From: an uncultured Bacteroidales bacterium
GTDB taxonomy: Bacteria; Bacteroidota; Bacteroidia; Bacteroidales; Bacteroidaceae
Length of the DNA: 14,571 bases
Reading direction: 5' to 3'
Assembly: GCA_902783615.1 (NCBI GenBank)
Contig: CACZRQ010000135.1
Coordinates: forward strand, 1 to 14,571
This document shows positions 7,206 through 14,565 of the stretch, one piece after another. Position 1 is the stretch's first letter, and each line of letters begins with the position of its first letter. A program made the position numbers and the translations under genes. The notes beneath the pieces are model-generated. The model was given only the letters and a program-made list of their open reading frames with translations. It was not told the DNA's origin and searched no databases.

Positions 7206-7232
7206 CACATTAATTTAGAAGATTGCAGATAA

Positions 7233-8747
7233 ATGGACTTCATTACAAGCATAGCAAACAGCGTTTATTTCGCTCCTCGCTACCGCAGGATGGAACGTTA
7301 TGCCACCCATGCAGCAGAAATTCAAGAGCAGGTTTTGCAAAGACTCATTGGCAAAGCCGCACAAACAGAATGGGGAAAGAATTATTCTTATGCAGACATC
7401 AAAGATTACGCACAGTTCAGCAAACGAGTTCCTATCCAGACATACGAAGAAGTGAAACCTTGGGTTGAGCGCGTACGTCAGGGAGAGAAAAATCTGCTCT
7501 GGCCAGGTAGCACAGTATGGTTCGCCAAGTCATCAGGTACAACCAACGACAAGAGCAAATTCATCCCAGTGACCAGCGACTCTATCCAAGACACCCATTA
7601 TCGAGGAGGCAAGGATGCGGTGGCTCTCTATCTGCACATGAACCCCAAGAGCCACTTCTCCAAAGGCAAGAGCTTGGTATTAGGCGGAAGTCATGCACCC
7701 AACCTCAACACCAACCATAGCTTGGTGGGCGACTTGAGTGCCATCTTGATTGAGAACATGCCTACCATGGGCATGTATCTCAGAGTGCCCAGCAAGCAAA
7801 CAGCCTTGATGGAGAAATTTGAGCCCAAGATGGAAGCGATAGCTCGCGAAACGATTGGCCAGAAGGTAGTTAGTCTTGCTGGCGTTCCTTCGTGGATGTT
7901 GGTACTCATCAAGCATGTGCTGGAAAAGACGGGCAAGCAGACATTGGAACAGGTATGGCCCGACTTGGAGGTGTTCTTCCACGGAGGCGTGGCATTCACC
8001 CCTTATCGTGAACAGTACAAGCAGATTATCAAGAAACCCGACATGCTGTATGTGGAGACTTACAACGCCTCAGAAGGATACTTCGGTACACAGAACGACC
8101 TTACAGACCCAGCCATGCTGCTGATGATTGACTATGGCATTTTCTATGAGTTCATTCCTTTGGAGGAAGTGGGAAAAGAGAATCCTAAGATTGTACCTTT
8201 GTGGGATGTCAAGCTGAACAAGAACTATGCGATGGTGATATCCACCTCTGCCGGCCTATGGCGTTATATGATTGGCGATACGGTGAAATTCACCAGCAAG
8301 GATCCTTATAAGATTGTCATTACAGGTCGCACCAAGCATTTCATCAATGCCTTTGGAGAGGAACTGATTGTGGATAATGCCGAGAAGGGTTTGGCAAAGG
8401 CTTGTGCCGAGACAGGAGCTTTGATAACAGATTACTCTGCAGCTCCTGTTTTCATGGATGAAAATGCCAAGTGTCGCCACCAGTGGCTCATCGAATTTGC
8501 CAAGATGCCAGACAATCTGGACCGCTTTGCCAAGATTCTGGATGATACGCTGAAGGAAATCAATTCCGACTATGAGGCGAAACGTCAGAACAACCTGGCT
8601 CTCCAACAGTTGGAAATCATCGTGGCGAGAAAGGGACTGTTCCACGACTGGCTCGACAGGAAAGGTAAACTGGGTGGACAGCATAAGATTCCACGCTTGA
8701 GCAACACCCGCACTTATATAGAAGACATGTTAATCTTGAATAGATAA
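7233..8747 (+). CDS. GH3-family adenylating enzyme (auxin-responsive GH3-like)
   Basis: A 504-residue member of the GH3 branch of the ANL (acyl-activating) superfamily. Plant GH3 enzymes adenylate a carboxylic acid with ATP and then join it to an amino acid. The three nucleotide motifs are visible in order: SSGTTNDKSK (residues 100-109, phosphate loop), YNASEG (277-282), and YMIGDTV (345-351), followed by the hinge-like ITGRTKHFINAFGEELIVDNAE (362-383) leading to a small C-terminal domain. There is no signal peptide, so it is cytosolic. GH3-type proteins are common in Bacteroidota, but I know of no firm substrate for this group; neither acid nor amino acid can be read from sequence. It is transcribed with cysS, from which it is separated by 4 bp. 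This operon placement is the only hint to its job. Confidence 0.88.
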   Translation: MDFITSIANSVYFAPRYRRMERYATHAAEIQEQVLQRLIGKAAQTEWGKNYSYADIKDYAQFSKRVPIQTYEEVKPWVERVRQGEKNLLWPGSTVWFAKSSGTTNDKSKFIPVTSDSIQDTHYRGGKDAVALYLHMNPKSHFSKGKSLVLGGSHAPNLNTNHSLVGDLSAILIENMPTMGMYLRVPSKQTALMEKFEPKMEAIARETIGQKVVSLAGVPSWMLVLIKHVLEKTGKQTLEQVWPDLEVFFHGGVAFTPYREQYKQIIKKPDMLYVETYNASEGYFGTQNDLTDPAMLLMIDYGIFYEFIPLEEVGKENPKIVPLWDVKLNKNYAMVISTSAGLWRYMIGDTVKFTSKDPYKIVITGRTKHFINAFGEELIVDNAEKGLAKACAETGALITDYSAAPVFMDENAKCRHQWLIEFAKMPDNLDRFAKILDDTLKEINSDYEAKRQNNLALQQLEIIVARKGLFHDWLDRKGKLGGQHKIPRLSNTRTYIEDMLILNR

Positions 8748-8751
8748 AGAT

Positions 8752-10224
8752 ATGAGAAACTTGGTTATTTACAACACACTGAGCAGACAGAAAGAAAGAT
8801 TCACTCCGTTGCATGCACCTCATGTGGGAATGTATGTTTGCGGACCTACCGTATATGGTGACCCACATCTGGGTCATGCCCGCCCTGCCATCACATTCGA
8901 CATCTTGTTCCGTTACCTCAACCACATAGGCTATAAAGTGCGCTATGTGAGAAACATCACCGACGTAGGTCATCTGGAGCACGATGCTGATGAGGGTGAG
9001 GACAAGATAGCAAAGAAGGCCCGCTTGGAACAGTTGGAGCCGATGGAAGTGGCACAGTTCTATATCAACCGCTATCACAAGGCAATGGATGCCCTGAACG
9101 TGTTGCCACCCAGCATCGAGCCTCATGCCTCTGGACATATCATCGAGCAGATCGAGCTGGTGAAGCAGATTATGGACAATGGCTATGCTTACGTGAGCGA
9201 TGGATCTGTTTATTTCGATGTTCCGAAATACAACCAGGATTACCACTATGGCAAGTTGTCTGGCCGTAACCTGACGGATGTGATTAACACTTCCCGTGAA
9301 CTCGACGGACAAGACGAGAAGCACAACCCCGTGGATTTCGCCTTGTGGAAGAAAGCTCAACCAGAGCACATCATGCGTTGGCCTTCACCTTGGAGCGATG
9401 GTTTCCCTGGTTGGCATTGCGAGTGCACAGCCATGGGTAAGAAATACTTAGGTGCTCATTTCGACATCCACGGAGGTGGTATGGATTTGGTATTTCCACA
9501 TCATGAATGCGAAATTGCACAGAGTGTGGCTTCTCAAGGAGATGATATGGTGCACTATTGGATGCACAACAACATGATAACCATCAATGGCCAGAAGATG
9601 GGCAAGAGCTTGGGCAACTTCATCACGCTGTTTGAGTTTTTCGATGGCAGCAACAAGAATTTGCAAAAGGCTTATAGTCCAATGACCATCCGCTTCTTCA
9701 TCCTGCAAGCTCATTATCGCAGCACAGTAGATTTCAGCAACGAAGCCCTGCAGGCAGCCGAGAAAGGCTTGGAAAGACTGATGGATGCAGTCCATGCACT
9801 CGATAAGATCAAGCCTGCCGAATCCACCAATGTGCAGATTGCCGACTTGCGTGAGAAGTGCTATGATGCAATGGATGATGATTTGAATACGCCTATCGTG
9901 ATTGCCCATTTATTTGATGCTTCCCGCATCATCAATCAGTTGGCCGATGGTAAGGCAACCATCACAGCCGAAGATTTAGCAGCTTTGAAAGAAACCTTCC
10001 ATACGTTCTGCTTCGATATCCTGGGTTTGCAAGAAGACCATGCTTCCAACGCTGGTCGTGAAGAGGCCTTTGCCGGAGCTGTCAACTTACTGTTGGCTGA
10101 ACGCCAGGAAGCCAAGGCCAACAAAGACTGGGCAAAGTCTGACAGGATTCGCAATGAGCTCTCCGCTTTGGGCTTTGAAATCAAGGATGGCAAGAATGGT
10201 GCCGAATGGAAATTGAATAGATAA
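8752..10224 (+). CDS. cysS: Cysteine--tRNA ligase
   Basis: A 490-residue class I aminoacyl-tRNA synthetase that charges tRNA-Cys in the cytosol. The ATP site is formed by the HIGH-type motif PHLGH (38-42) and the KMSKS-type motif KMGKS (282-286, Ser replaced by Gly). The zinc site that selects cysteine is visible as Cys30 (MYVCGPTVY), Cys223 (GWHCECTAMG), His250 and Glu254 (DLVFPHHECEIAQS). The C-terminal part carries the helical anticodon region (LLAERQEAKANKDWAKSDRIRNEL), and the protein ends AEWKLNR. Length is slightly longer than the E. coli enzyme. It sits 4 bp after the GH3 gene and 4 bp before the DUF2723 gene, and both junctions have nearly the same sequence. Confidence 0.97.
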   Translation: MRNLVIYNTLSRQKERFTPLHAPHVGMYVCGPTVYGDPHLGHARPAITFDILFRYLNHIGYKVRYVRNITDVGHLEHDADEGEDKIAKKARLEQLEPMEVAQFYINRYHKAMDALNVLPPSIEPHASGHIIEQIELVKQIMDNGYAYVSDGSVYFDVPKYNQDYHYGKLSGRNLTDVINTSRELDGQDEKHNPVDFALWKKAQPEHIMRWPSPWSDGFPGWHCECTAMGKKYLGAHFDIHGGGMDLVFPHHECEIAQSVASQGDDMVHYWMHNNMITINGQKMGKSLGNFITLFEFFDGSNKNLQKAYSPMTIRFFILQAHYRSTVDFSNEALQAAEKGLERLMDAVHALDKIKPAESTNVQIADLREKCYDAMDDDLNTPIVIAHLFDASRIINQLADGKATITAEDLAALKETFHTFCFDILGLQEDHASNAGREEAFAGAVNLLLAERQEAKANKDWAKSDRIRNELSALGFEIKDGKNGAEWKLNR

Positions 10225-10228
10225 GGAC

Positions 10229-13200
10229 ATGAAACAATATAGAACAATCAACAACATCGTCGGATGGGTGGTCTTCGCCATTGCTGCCGTTGTTTACTGC
10301 ATGACAATTGAGCCCACCGCAAGCTTCTGGGATTGCCCAGAGTTTATCACCACAGGCTATAAGTTGGAGGTAGGACATCCCCCTGGCGCACCATTCTTCA
10401 TGCTGGTGGCCAACCTCTTCTCTCAGTTTGCCTCCGATACCACGCAGGTAGCGAAGATGGTAAACTATATGAGTGCCCTGATGAGTGCAGGCTGTATTCT
10501 CTTCCTGTTCTGGACTATTACGCATTTGGTTCGCAAACTGGTGATTCCAGAAGAACAATGGGAAATGATGAGCAATTCATCAGCATTGGATAATGGTCAA
10601 TCGTCAATGGTCAATGGTCAATTGATTACCATCATGGGCAGTGGTGTTGTTGGTGCTTTGGTCTATACTTTCAGCGATACTTTCTGGTTCAGTGCAGTAG
10701 AAGGTGAGGTTTATGCTTTCTCATCTCTGTTCACAGCCGTTGTGTTCTGGCTGATACTGAAGTGGGAAGATGTGGCCGATCAGCCTCATAGCGATCGTTG
10801 GTTGGTGTTGATTGCCTACCTCACAGGTTTGAGCATTGGCGTTCACTTGCTGAACCTGCTCTGCTTGCCAGCTATCGTGCTGGTTTATTACTACAAACGT
10901 GTGCCAAACGCCACAGCCAAAGGTTCTCTCTTGGCATTATTCGCCTCTGCCGTACTGGTAGCTGTAGTTCTTTATGGCATCGTACCAGGCATCGTAAAAG
11001 TGGGCGGATGGTTTGAGCTGTTGTTTGTCAACGAGCTGGGTATGTCGTTCAATACGGGTGTCATCGTCTATATCCTCATTGCTGCTGCTGCCATCATCTG
11101 GGCTGTGTATGAGAGCTTTGTCGATAAGAGCGAAAACCGCATGATGTGGAGCTTCATCCTCACGGTGGCCTTGTTAGGCATTCCGTTCTACGGACACGGC
11201 ACCACCTCAATCATCATCGGCATCATCGTTTTGGGTTTGCTGTGGCTCTATATGCGTCCTGCCTCTCAACGCAGTATGAATCCTGAGTGGAGAGTATCGG
11301 CACGCGTGCTGAACACCACCATGCTGAGCATCATGATGATTGTAATCGGCTATTCTTCATACGCCTTGATTGTGATTCGCTCTACTGCCAATACGCCTAT
11401 GGACCAGAATTCTCCAGAAGACATCTTCACTTTGGGCGAGTATCTGGGACGCGAGCAATATGGTAGTCGTCCACTGTTCTATGGCCCAACCTTCGCTTCA
11501 AAAGTGGCTTTCGAAGAGAAGAATGGCTATTGCGAACCTGTGGTAGCCAGCGAGCAGATGAAGTGGATCCGCAAGGAGAAAAACAATGAGAACGAGCCTG
11601 ATAGCTACGTACAAGTAGAGGGTCGCATAGAATATAAGTATGCACAGAACATGTTGTTCCCTCGCATGTATAGCTCTTCCATGAATCATCCTCAGCTCTA
11701 TAAGGCTTGGATGAACATCAAGGGTCACGATGTGACTTATAATCAGTGTGGCGAAATACAAACCGTGAATATCCCTACCATGTGGGAGAATATCCAGTTC
11801 TTCTTCTCCTACCAAGTGAATTGGATGTATTGGCGTTACTTCATGTGGAACTTCGTGGGGCGCCAGAATGACATTCAAGGAAATGGAGAATTGGAGCATG
11901 GCAACTGGATATCAGGCATTTCTTGGCTCGACAATCTGATGTTGGGCAATCAGGAACTGTTGCCTGATGAATTGCGTGAGAACAAGGGTCACAATGTCTA
12001 TTATGCTTTGCCTCTGATCTTAGGCTTGATTGGCTTGCTCTGGCAGGCTTACAAAGGTCAGAAGGGCATCCAGCAATTCTGGGTGGTGTTCTTCCTGTTC
12101 TTCATGACAGGTCTTGCCATTGTGCTCTACCTGAATCAGACGCCAGGACAGCCTCGTGAGCGAGATTATGCATACGCCGGCTCGTTCTACGCCTTCGCCA
12201 TTTGGATTGGTATGGGTGTTGCCGGACTCATACAGATGATTCACGATCTCTTCTCCAAACCAGCCGACAATCGTCAATCATCAACCATTTTAGCCCTTGG
12301 CGTAACCCTCATCTGCCTGCTTGTGCCCATCCAGATGGCATCGCAGACTTGGGATGACCACGACAGAAGCGGACGAACCATGACTCGTGATTTTGGCCAG
12401 AACTACCTGATGTCGTTGCAGGAGACAGGTAATCCTATTATCTATACCAATGGCGACAACGACACCTTCCCATTGTGGTATAACCAGGAAACTGAGGGCT
12501 TCCGCACAGATGCCCGAACCTGCAACCTGAGTTATCTGCAAACCGACTGGTACATAGACCAGATGAAGCGTCCGTCATACCTTTCACCGTCTTTGCCTAT
12601 CACTTGGAATAGAACAGAATACGTGGAAGGTACCAATGAATATGTAGTGGTTCAGCCTGAGTATAAGAAGAGTATCGACGAGTTGTATGCTGCTGCCCGC
12701 AAGGAAGCGCTGAATGGCAACAAAGAAACGCTGGTGAACCTGGAACGCGAGTTTGGCGACGACCCATACGAGCTGAAGAACATCCTGAAATACTGGGTGC
12801 GTGGCAAACACAGCGACCTGCATGTGATTCCTACCGACAGTATTGTGCTGAAAGTGGATAAGGAGGCTGTGCGCCGTAGTGGCATGATGATTCCTGGCGA
12901 TAGCATTCCTGACTATATGCACATCTCTCTGAAGGGGCAACGAGCTCTCTATAAGAAGGATTTGATGAAACTTGAGATGCTGGCTGAGGCCAACTGGGAG
13001 CGTCCTATCTACATCGCCGTGAGCGTGGGTAGCGACGAACACATGGGTCTTTCCGACTACTTCATACTGGAAGGCTTGGCTTACCGCTTCACCCCATTCA
13101 ACCAGAAGGTTACAGGCGTGAGCCTCGATAGCGAGAAGATGTTCGACAACCTGATGCACAAGTTTAAGTTTGGTGGCATCGACAAGCCTGGCATCTATAT

Positions 13201-13642
13201 CGACGAGAATGCTTCTCGTATGTGCTATACCCATCGACGCATGTTCGCCCTGCTTGTTGAGCAATTGCTCAAGGAAGGCAAAAATGAACAGGCGAAGGAA
13301 GCCCTCGACTATGCCGAGAAGATGATTCCAAATTACAATGTGGTGTGGGATTATCAGAATGGTGCCGTAGATATGGCAACTGCTTATTATGAGCTGGGAG
13401 ATAAGGAAAAGGCTGAGCAGATGATGAATACGATGGCCGAGAAGGAGATTCAGTATATGACCTACTACCTCAGTCTCGACGATTGGCGTTTGAATATCTC
13501 TGCAGGCGAATTTGAATATCATACTGCTGTACTCGACCGCATCCTTTCCATCATGGAGAAGTATGATTCTCCTCGCATAGAGGATTTGGACAACACCTTG
13601 AACGAACTGTTCAGCATTTATAAACAAAGAATGGGTGAGTGA
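10229..13642 (+). CDS. DUF2723 membrane protein, probable GT-C glycosyltransferase
   Basis: A 1137-residue polytopic inner-membrane protein of the DUF2723 family, related to the human O-mannosyltransferase TMEM260. The N-terminal segment (TIEPTASFWDCPEFITTGYKLEVGHPPGAP, residues 26-55) has acidic residues (Glu28, Asp35, Glu38) in the first external loop, where GT-C enzymes keep catalytic acids. About ten hydrophobic segments lie before residue 385 (FSDTFWFSAVEGEVYAF at 148-164), and several more at about 593-710 around PGQPRERDYAYAGSFYAF. A soluble C-terminal region (about 710-1137) includes a TPR-like stretch near 1015-1075 (EGKNEQAKEALDYAEKM). The likely role is transfer of a lipid-linked sugar to exported protein or glycan, which is inference. 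Residues 115-133 are encoded by a 7-bp tandem repeat. The stop overlaps the start of the deacetylase gene by one base (TGATG). Confidence 0.88.
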   Translation: MKQYRTINNIVGWVVFAIAAVVYCMTIEPTASFWDCPEFITTGYKLEVGHPPGAPFFMLVANLFSQFASDTTQVAKMVNYMSALMSAGCILFLFWTITHLVRKLVIPEEQWEMMSNSSALDNGQSSMVNGQLITIMGSGVVGALVYTFSDTFWFSAVEGEVYAFSSLFTAVVFWLILKWEDVADQPHSDRWLVLIAYLTGLSIGVHLLNLLCLPAIVLVYYYKRVPNATAKGSLLALFASAVLVAVVLYGIVPGIVKVGGWFELLFVNELGMSFNTGVIVYILIAAAAIIWAVYESFVDKSENRMMWSFILTVALLGIPFYGHGTTSIIIGIIVLGLLWLYMRPASQRSMNPEWRVSARVLNTTMLSIMMIVIGYSSYALIVIRSTANTPMDQNSPEDIFTLGEYLGREQYGSRPLFYGPTFASKVAFEEKNGYCEPVVASEQMKWIRKEKNNENEPDSYVQVEGRIEYKYAQNMLFPRMYSSSMNHPQLYKAWMNIKGHDVTYNQCGEIQTVNIPTMWENIQFFFSYQVNWMYWRYFMWNFVGRQNDIQGNGELEHGNWISGISWLDNLMLGNQELLPDELRENKGHNVYYALPLILGLIGLLWQAYKGQKGIQQFWVVFFLFFMTGLAIVLYLNQTPGQPRERDYAYAGSFYAFAIWIGMGVAGLIQMIHDLFSKPADNRQSSTILALGVTLICLLVPIQMASQTWDDHDRSGRTMTRDFGQNYLMSLQETGNPIIYTNGDNDTFPLWYNQETEGFRTDARTCNLSYLQTDWYIDQMKRPSYLSPSLPITWNRTEYVEGTNEYVVVQPEYKKSIDELYAAARKEALNGNKETLVNLEREFGDDPYELKNILKYWVRGKHSDLHVIPTDSIVLKVDKEAVRRSGMMIPGDSIPDYMHISLKGQRALYKKDLMKLEMLAEANWERPIYIAVSVGSDEHMGLSDYFILEGLAYRFTPFNQKVTGVSLDSEKMFDNLMHKFKFGGIDKPGIYIDENASRMCYTHRRMFALLVEQLLKEGKNEQAKEALDYAEKMIPNYNVVWDYQNGAVDMATAYYELGDKEKAEQMMNTMAEKEIQYMTYYLSLDDWRLNISAGEFEYHTAVLDRILSIMEKYDSPRIEDLDNTLNELFSIYKQRMGE
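10592..10624 (+). repeat. 7-bp tandem repeat inside the DUF2723 gene (TCAATNG, about 4.7 units)
   Basis: Four full heptamers follow each other: TCAATCG at 10597, TCAATGG at 10604, TCAATGG at 10611 and TCAATTG at 10618, preceded by a partial unit AATGG at 10592. They encode DNGQSSMVNGQL in the hydrophilic loop between two membrane segments. The same heptamer family occurs in the deacetylase gene downstream. The tract is a candidate for slipped-strand mispairing: gain or loss of one unit would shift the frame near residue 134 of 1137. Confidence 0.85.
12267..12287 (+). repeat. Degenerate heptamer trace in the DUF2723 gene
   Basis: A short stretch contains TCGTCAATCATCAACCA, about two to three decayed units of the same 7-bp family. 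It encodes NRQSST (residues 681-686) in a loop between membrane segments. It is weaker than the other sites and could be chance. Confidence 0.4.
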
Positions 13643-14406
13643 TGCTGATAGAGCAACCCAACATATTACTGAAAAAGATGTATCCATCGGCACTTTGGCG
13701 GATGAATCCCGAGGAGAAAGCCATCTATCTGACTTTTGATGACGGTCCCATCCCCGAAGTGACTCCTTGGGTGCTCGATAAACTTGACCAGCATGGTGTG
13801 AAGGCCACTTTTTTCATGGTGGGAGACAATGTGCGCAAACACCCCGACATCTTCCGTATGGTGGTGGAGCGAGGTCATGGCATCGGCAACCACACCATGC
13901 ACCACATCAAGTTTTTCGACCGCAACTCTTTAAGGTATATGGATGATGTGCGCGAAGCAGACAAGATTATCATTGACAATTTACCATCAATTGTCAATTG
14001 TCAATCGTCAAAATCGCGAGTAAGTGAGCGCAGTCCTGAGCTTGCTCAAGGAATGCCGAACGTGAGCGGTTTGGAGCGAAGCTCAATTGTCAATTGTCAA
14101 TCGTCAATAATAAACGGTCAATGTAGATTGTTCCGTCCACCCCACGGATTCCTGAACCACTACCAATACAAAAAGCTGCAATGGGCTGGCTATACGATCG
14201 TGATGTGGGACTTGGTGACTCGCGACTATAGCAACAAACTGCGTCCCCCACAGGTGTTGTCAAACGTCTTGAGATATACCCGCAACGGTAGCATTATCAC
14301 CTTCCACGACAGCTTAAAGTCGTGGAAAGGTGGCAATCTGCAATATGCCCTCTCCCATGCCCTCTGGTTCTTCAAAGAAGAGGGCTATGAGTTCAAGTTG
14401 CTGTAA
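13642..14406 (+). CDS. Polysaccharide deacetylase (NodB homology), with repeat-derived insertion
   Basis: A 254-residue carbohydrate esterase family 4-type enzyme that removes acetyl groups from N-acetylated sugars, probably in the envelope or on a glycan precursor. The NodB motifs are all present: LTFDDGP (30-36, metal Asp and catalytic base), the metal histidines His84 and His88 in GNHTMHH, RPPHG (165-169), DLVTRDYS, and ITFHDS with His222. No clear signal peptide is seen. Related proteins I recall are near 200-215 residues. The excess here matches residues about 113-160 between ADKIIID and CRLFRPPHG, encoded by repeats at 13972-14122. The core motifs are intact on both sides. The ATG at 13642 overlaps the upstream TGA as TGATG; a GTG at 13639 in the same frame is possible. 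The acetylated substrate is unknown. Confidence 0.88.
   Translation: MLIEQPNILLKKMYPSALWRMNPEEKAIYLTFDDGPIPEVTPWVLDKLDQHGVKATFFMVGDNVRKHPDIFRMVVERGHGIGNHTMHHIKFFDRNSLRYMDDVREADKIIIDNLPSIVNCQSSKSRVSERSPELAQGMPNVSGLERSSIVNCQSSIINGQCRLFRPPHGFLNHYQYKKLQWAGYTIVMWDLVTRDYSNKLRPPQVLSNVLRYTRNGSIITFHDSLKSWKGGNLQYALSHALWFFKEEGYEFKLL
13972..13998. repeat. Inverted repeat at the left edge of the insertion
   Basis: ATTGACAATT at 13972-13981 is the exact reverse complement of AATTGTCAAT at 13989-13998, with a 7-nt loop between them. The right arm is part of the first heptamer tract. It could form a hairpin in the mRNA, or mark the edge of the inserted repeat. Confidence 0.7.
13987..14011 (+). repeat. Heptamer repeat tract, copy 1 (25 bp)
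   Basis: Units TCAATTG, TCAATTG, TCAATCG and a partial TCAA, encoding SIVNCQSS in the deacetylase. The 25 bp are identical to those at 14083-14107, exactly 96 bp downstream, so both copies are read in the same frame. Confidence 0.92.
14012..14082 (+). repeat. GC-richer spacer between the two heptamer tracts (71 bp)
   Basis: The 71 bp between the two tracts have 40 G or C bases and a purine-rich look with repeated GAGCG words: GTGAGCG occurs at 14024-14030 and 14062-14068. A short imperfect inverted repeat is centred in GAGCTTGCTC at 14038-14047, flanked by CCT and AGG. In frame it encodes KSRVSERSPELAQGMPNVSGLERS, which does not resemble any deacetylase segment I know. It is probably part of a dispersed repeat carried with the heptamers. 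Confidence 0.55.
14083..14107 (+). repeat. Heptamer repeat tract, copy 2 (25 bp)
   Basis: Identical over 25 bp to the tract at 13987-14011, again encoding SIVNCQSS. It is followed by AATAATAAACGGTCAATG, whose GGTCAATG looks like a further decayed unit, before the conserved CRLFRPPHG coding sequence resumes at about 14122. Confidence 0.92.
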
Positions 14407-14441
14407 GCCAATACATCTTAAATTTGCAGGAAAACCCTATG

Positions 14442-14477
14442 AAAAAAATCGCTGGCTATCTTCGCAGACTGCCAGCG
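14442..14477 (-). terminator. Rho-independent terminator for tRNA-Gln
   Basis: On the minus strand CGCTGGC (14477-14471) pairs with GCCAGCG (14456-14450) across a 14-nt loop, followed by one A and then seven T residues (14448-14442). It lies 17 bp beyond the 3' end of the tRNA. On the plus strand the same stem is followed only by a mixed T/G stretch, so it may weakly stop transcription from the deacetylase side as well. Confidence 0.75.
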
Positions 14478-14494
14478 TGTGTTGTTATTATAGG

Positions 14495-14565
14495 TTGGAC
14501 TACCGAGATTCGAACTCAGTCAAACAGAACCAAAACCTGTTGTGCTACCATTACACCATAGTCCA
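14495..14565 (-). tRNA. tRNA-Gln (anticodon TTG)
   Basis: A complete 71-nt cloverleaf on the minus strand. The acceptor stem is TGGACTA with TAGTCCA, and the D-loop is GGTGTAATGGTAGC. The anticodon arm is ACAGG-TTTTGGT-TCTGT with anticodon TTG, reading CAA glutamine codons. The T-arm is CTGAG-TTCGAAT-CTCGG and the discriminator is A. The 3' CCA is not encoded (CCT follows), so it would be added by nucleotidyltransferase. The promoter is beyond the window; only 6 bp upstream are present. Confidence 0.95.

Noticed and set aside
8617..9369. Minus-strand open frame of 250 codons opposite the GH3/cysS junction.
   Set aside because: It is antisense to cysS catalytic motifs and the GH3 C-terminus and shows no recognisable domain; treated as a shadow.
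12584..13693. Long minus-strand open frame of 369 codons opposite the end of the DUF2723 gene.
   Set aside because: It lies fully antisense to recognisable coding sequence, has no promoter box noted and matches no family I know. Long antisense frames are common under biased codon use.
13972..14107. Heptamer tracts considered as a CRISPR array.
   Set aside because: There are only two 25-bp copies made of internal 7-bp units, a single 71-bp spacer, and no cas genes; the region is also translated within an intact enzyme.
14439..14561. A 40-codon plus-strand reading frame (starting MKKIAGYLRRLPACVVIIGW) after a TAAATTTG box at 14419-14426.
   Set aside because: It runs antisense through the terminator hairpin and nearly all of the tRNA-Gln gene, so its composition is set by RNA structure. 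The promoter-like box alone does not justify a gene.
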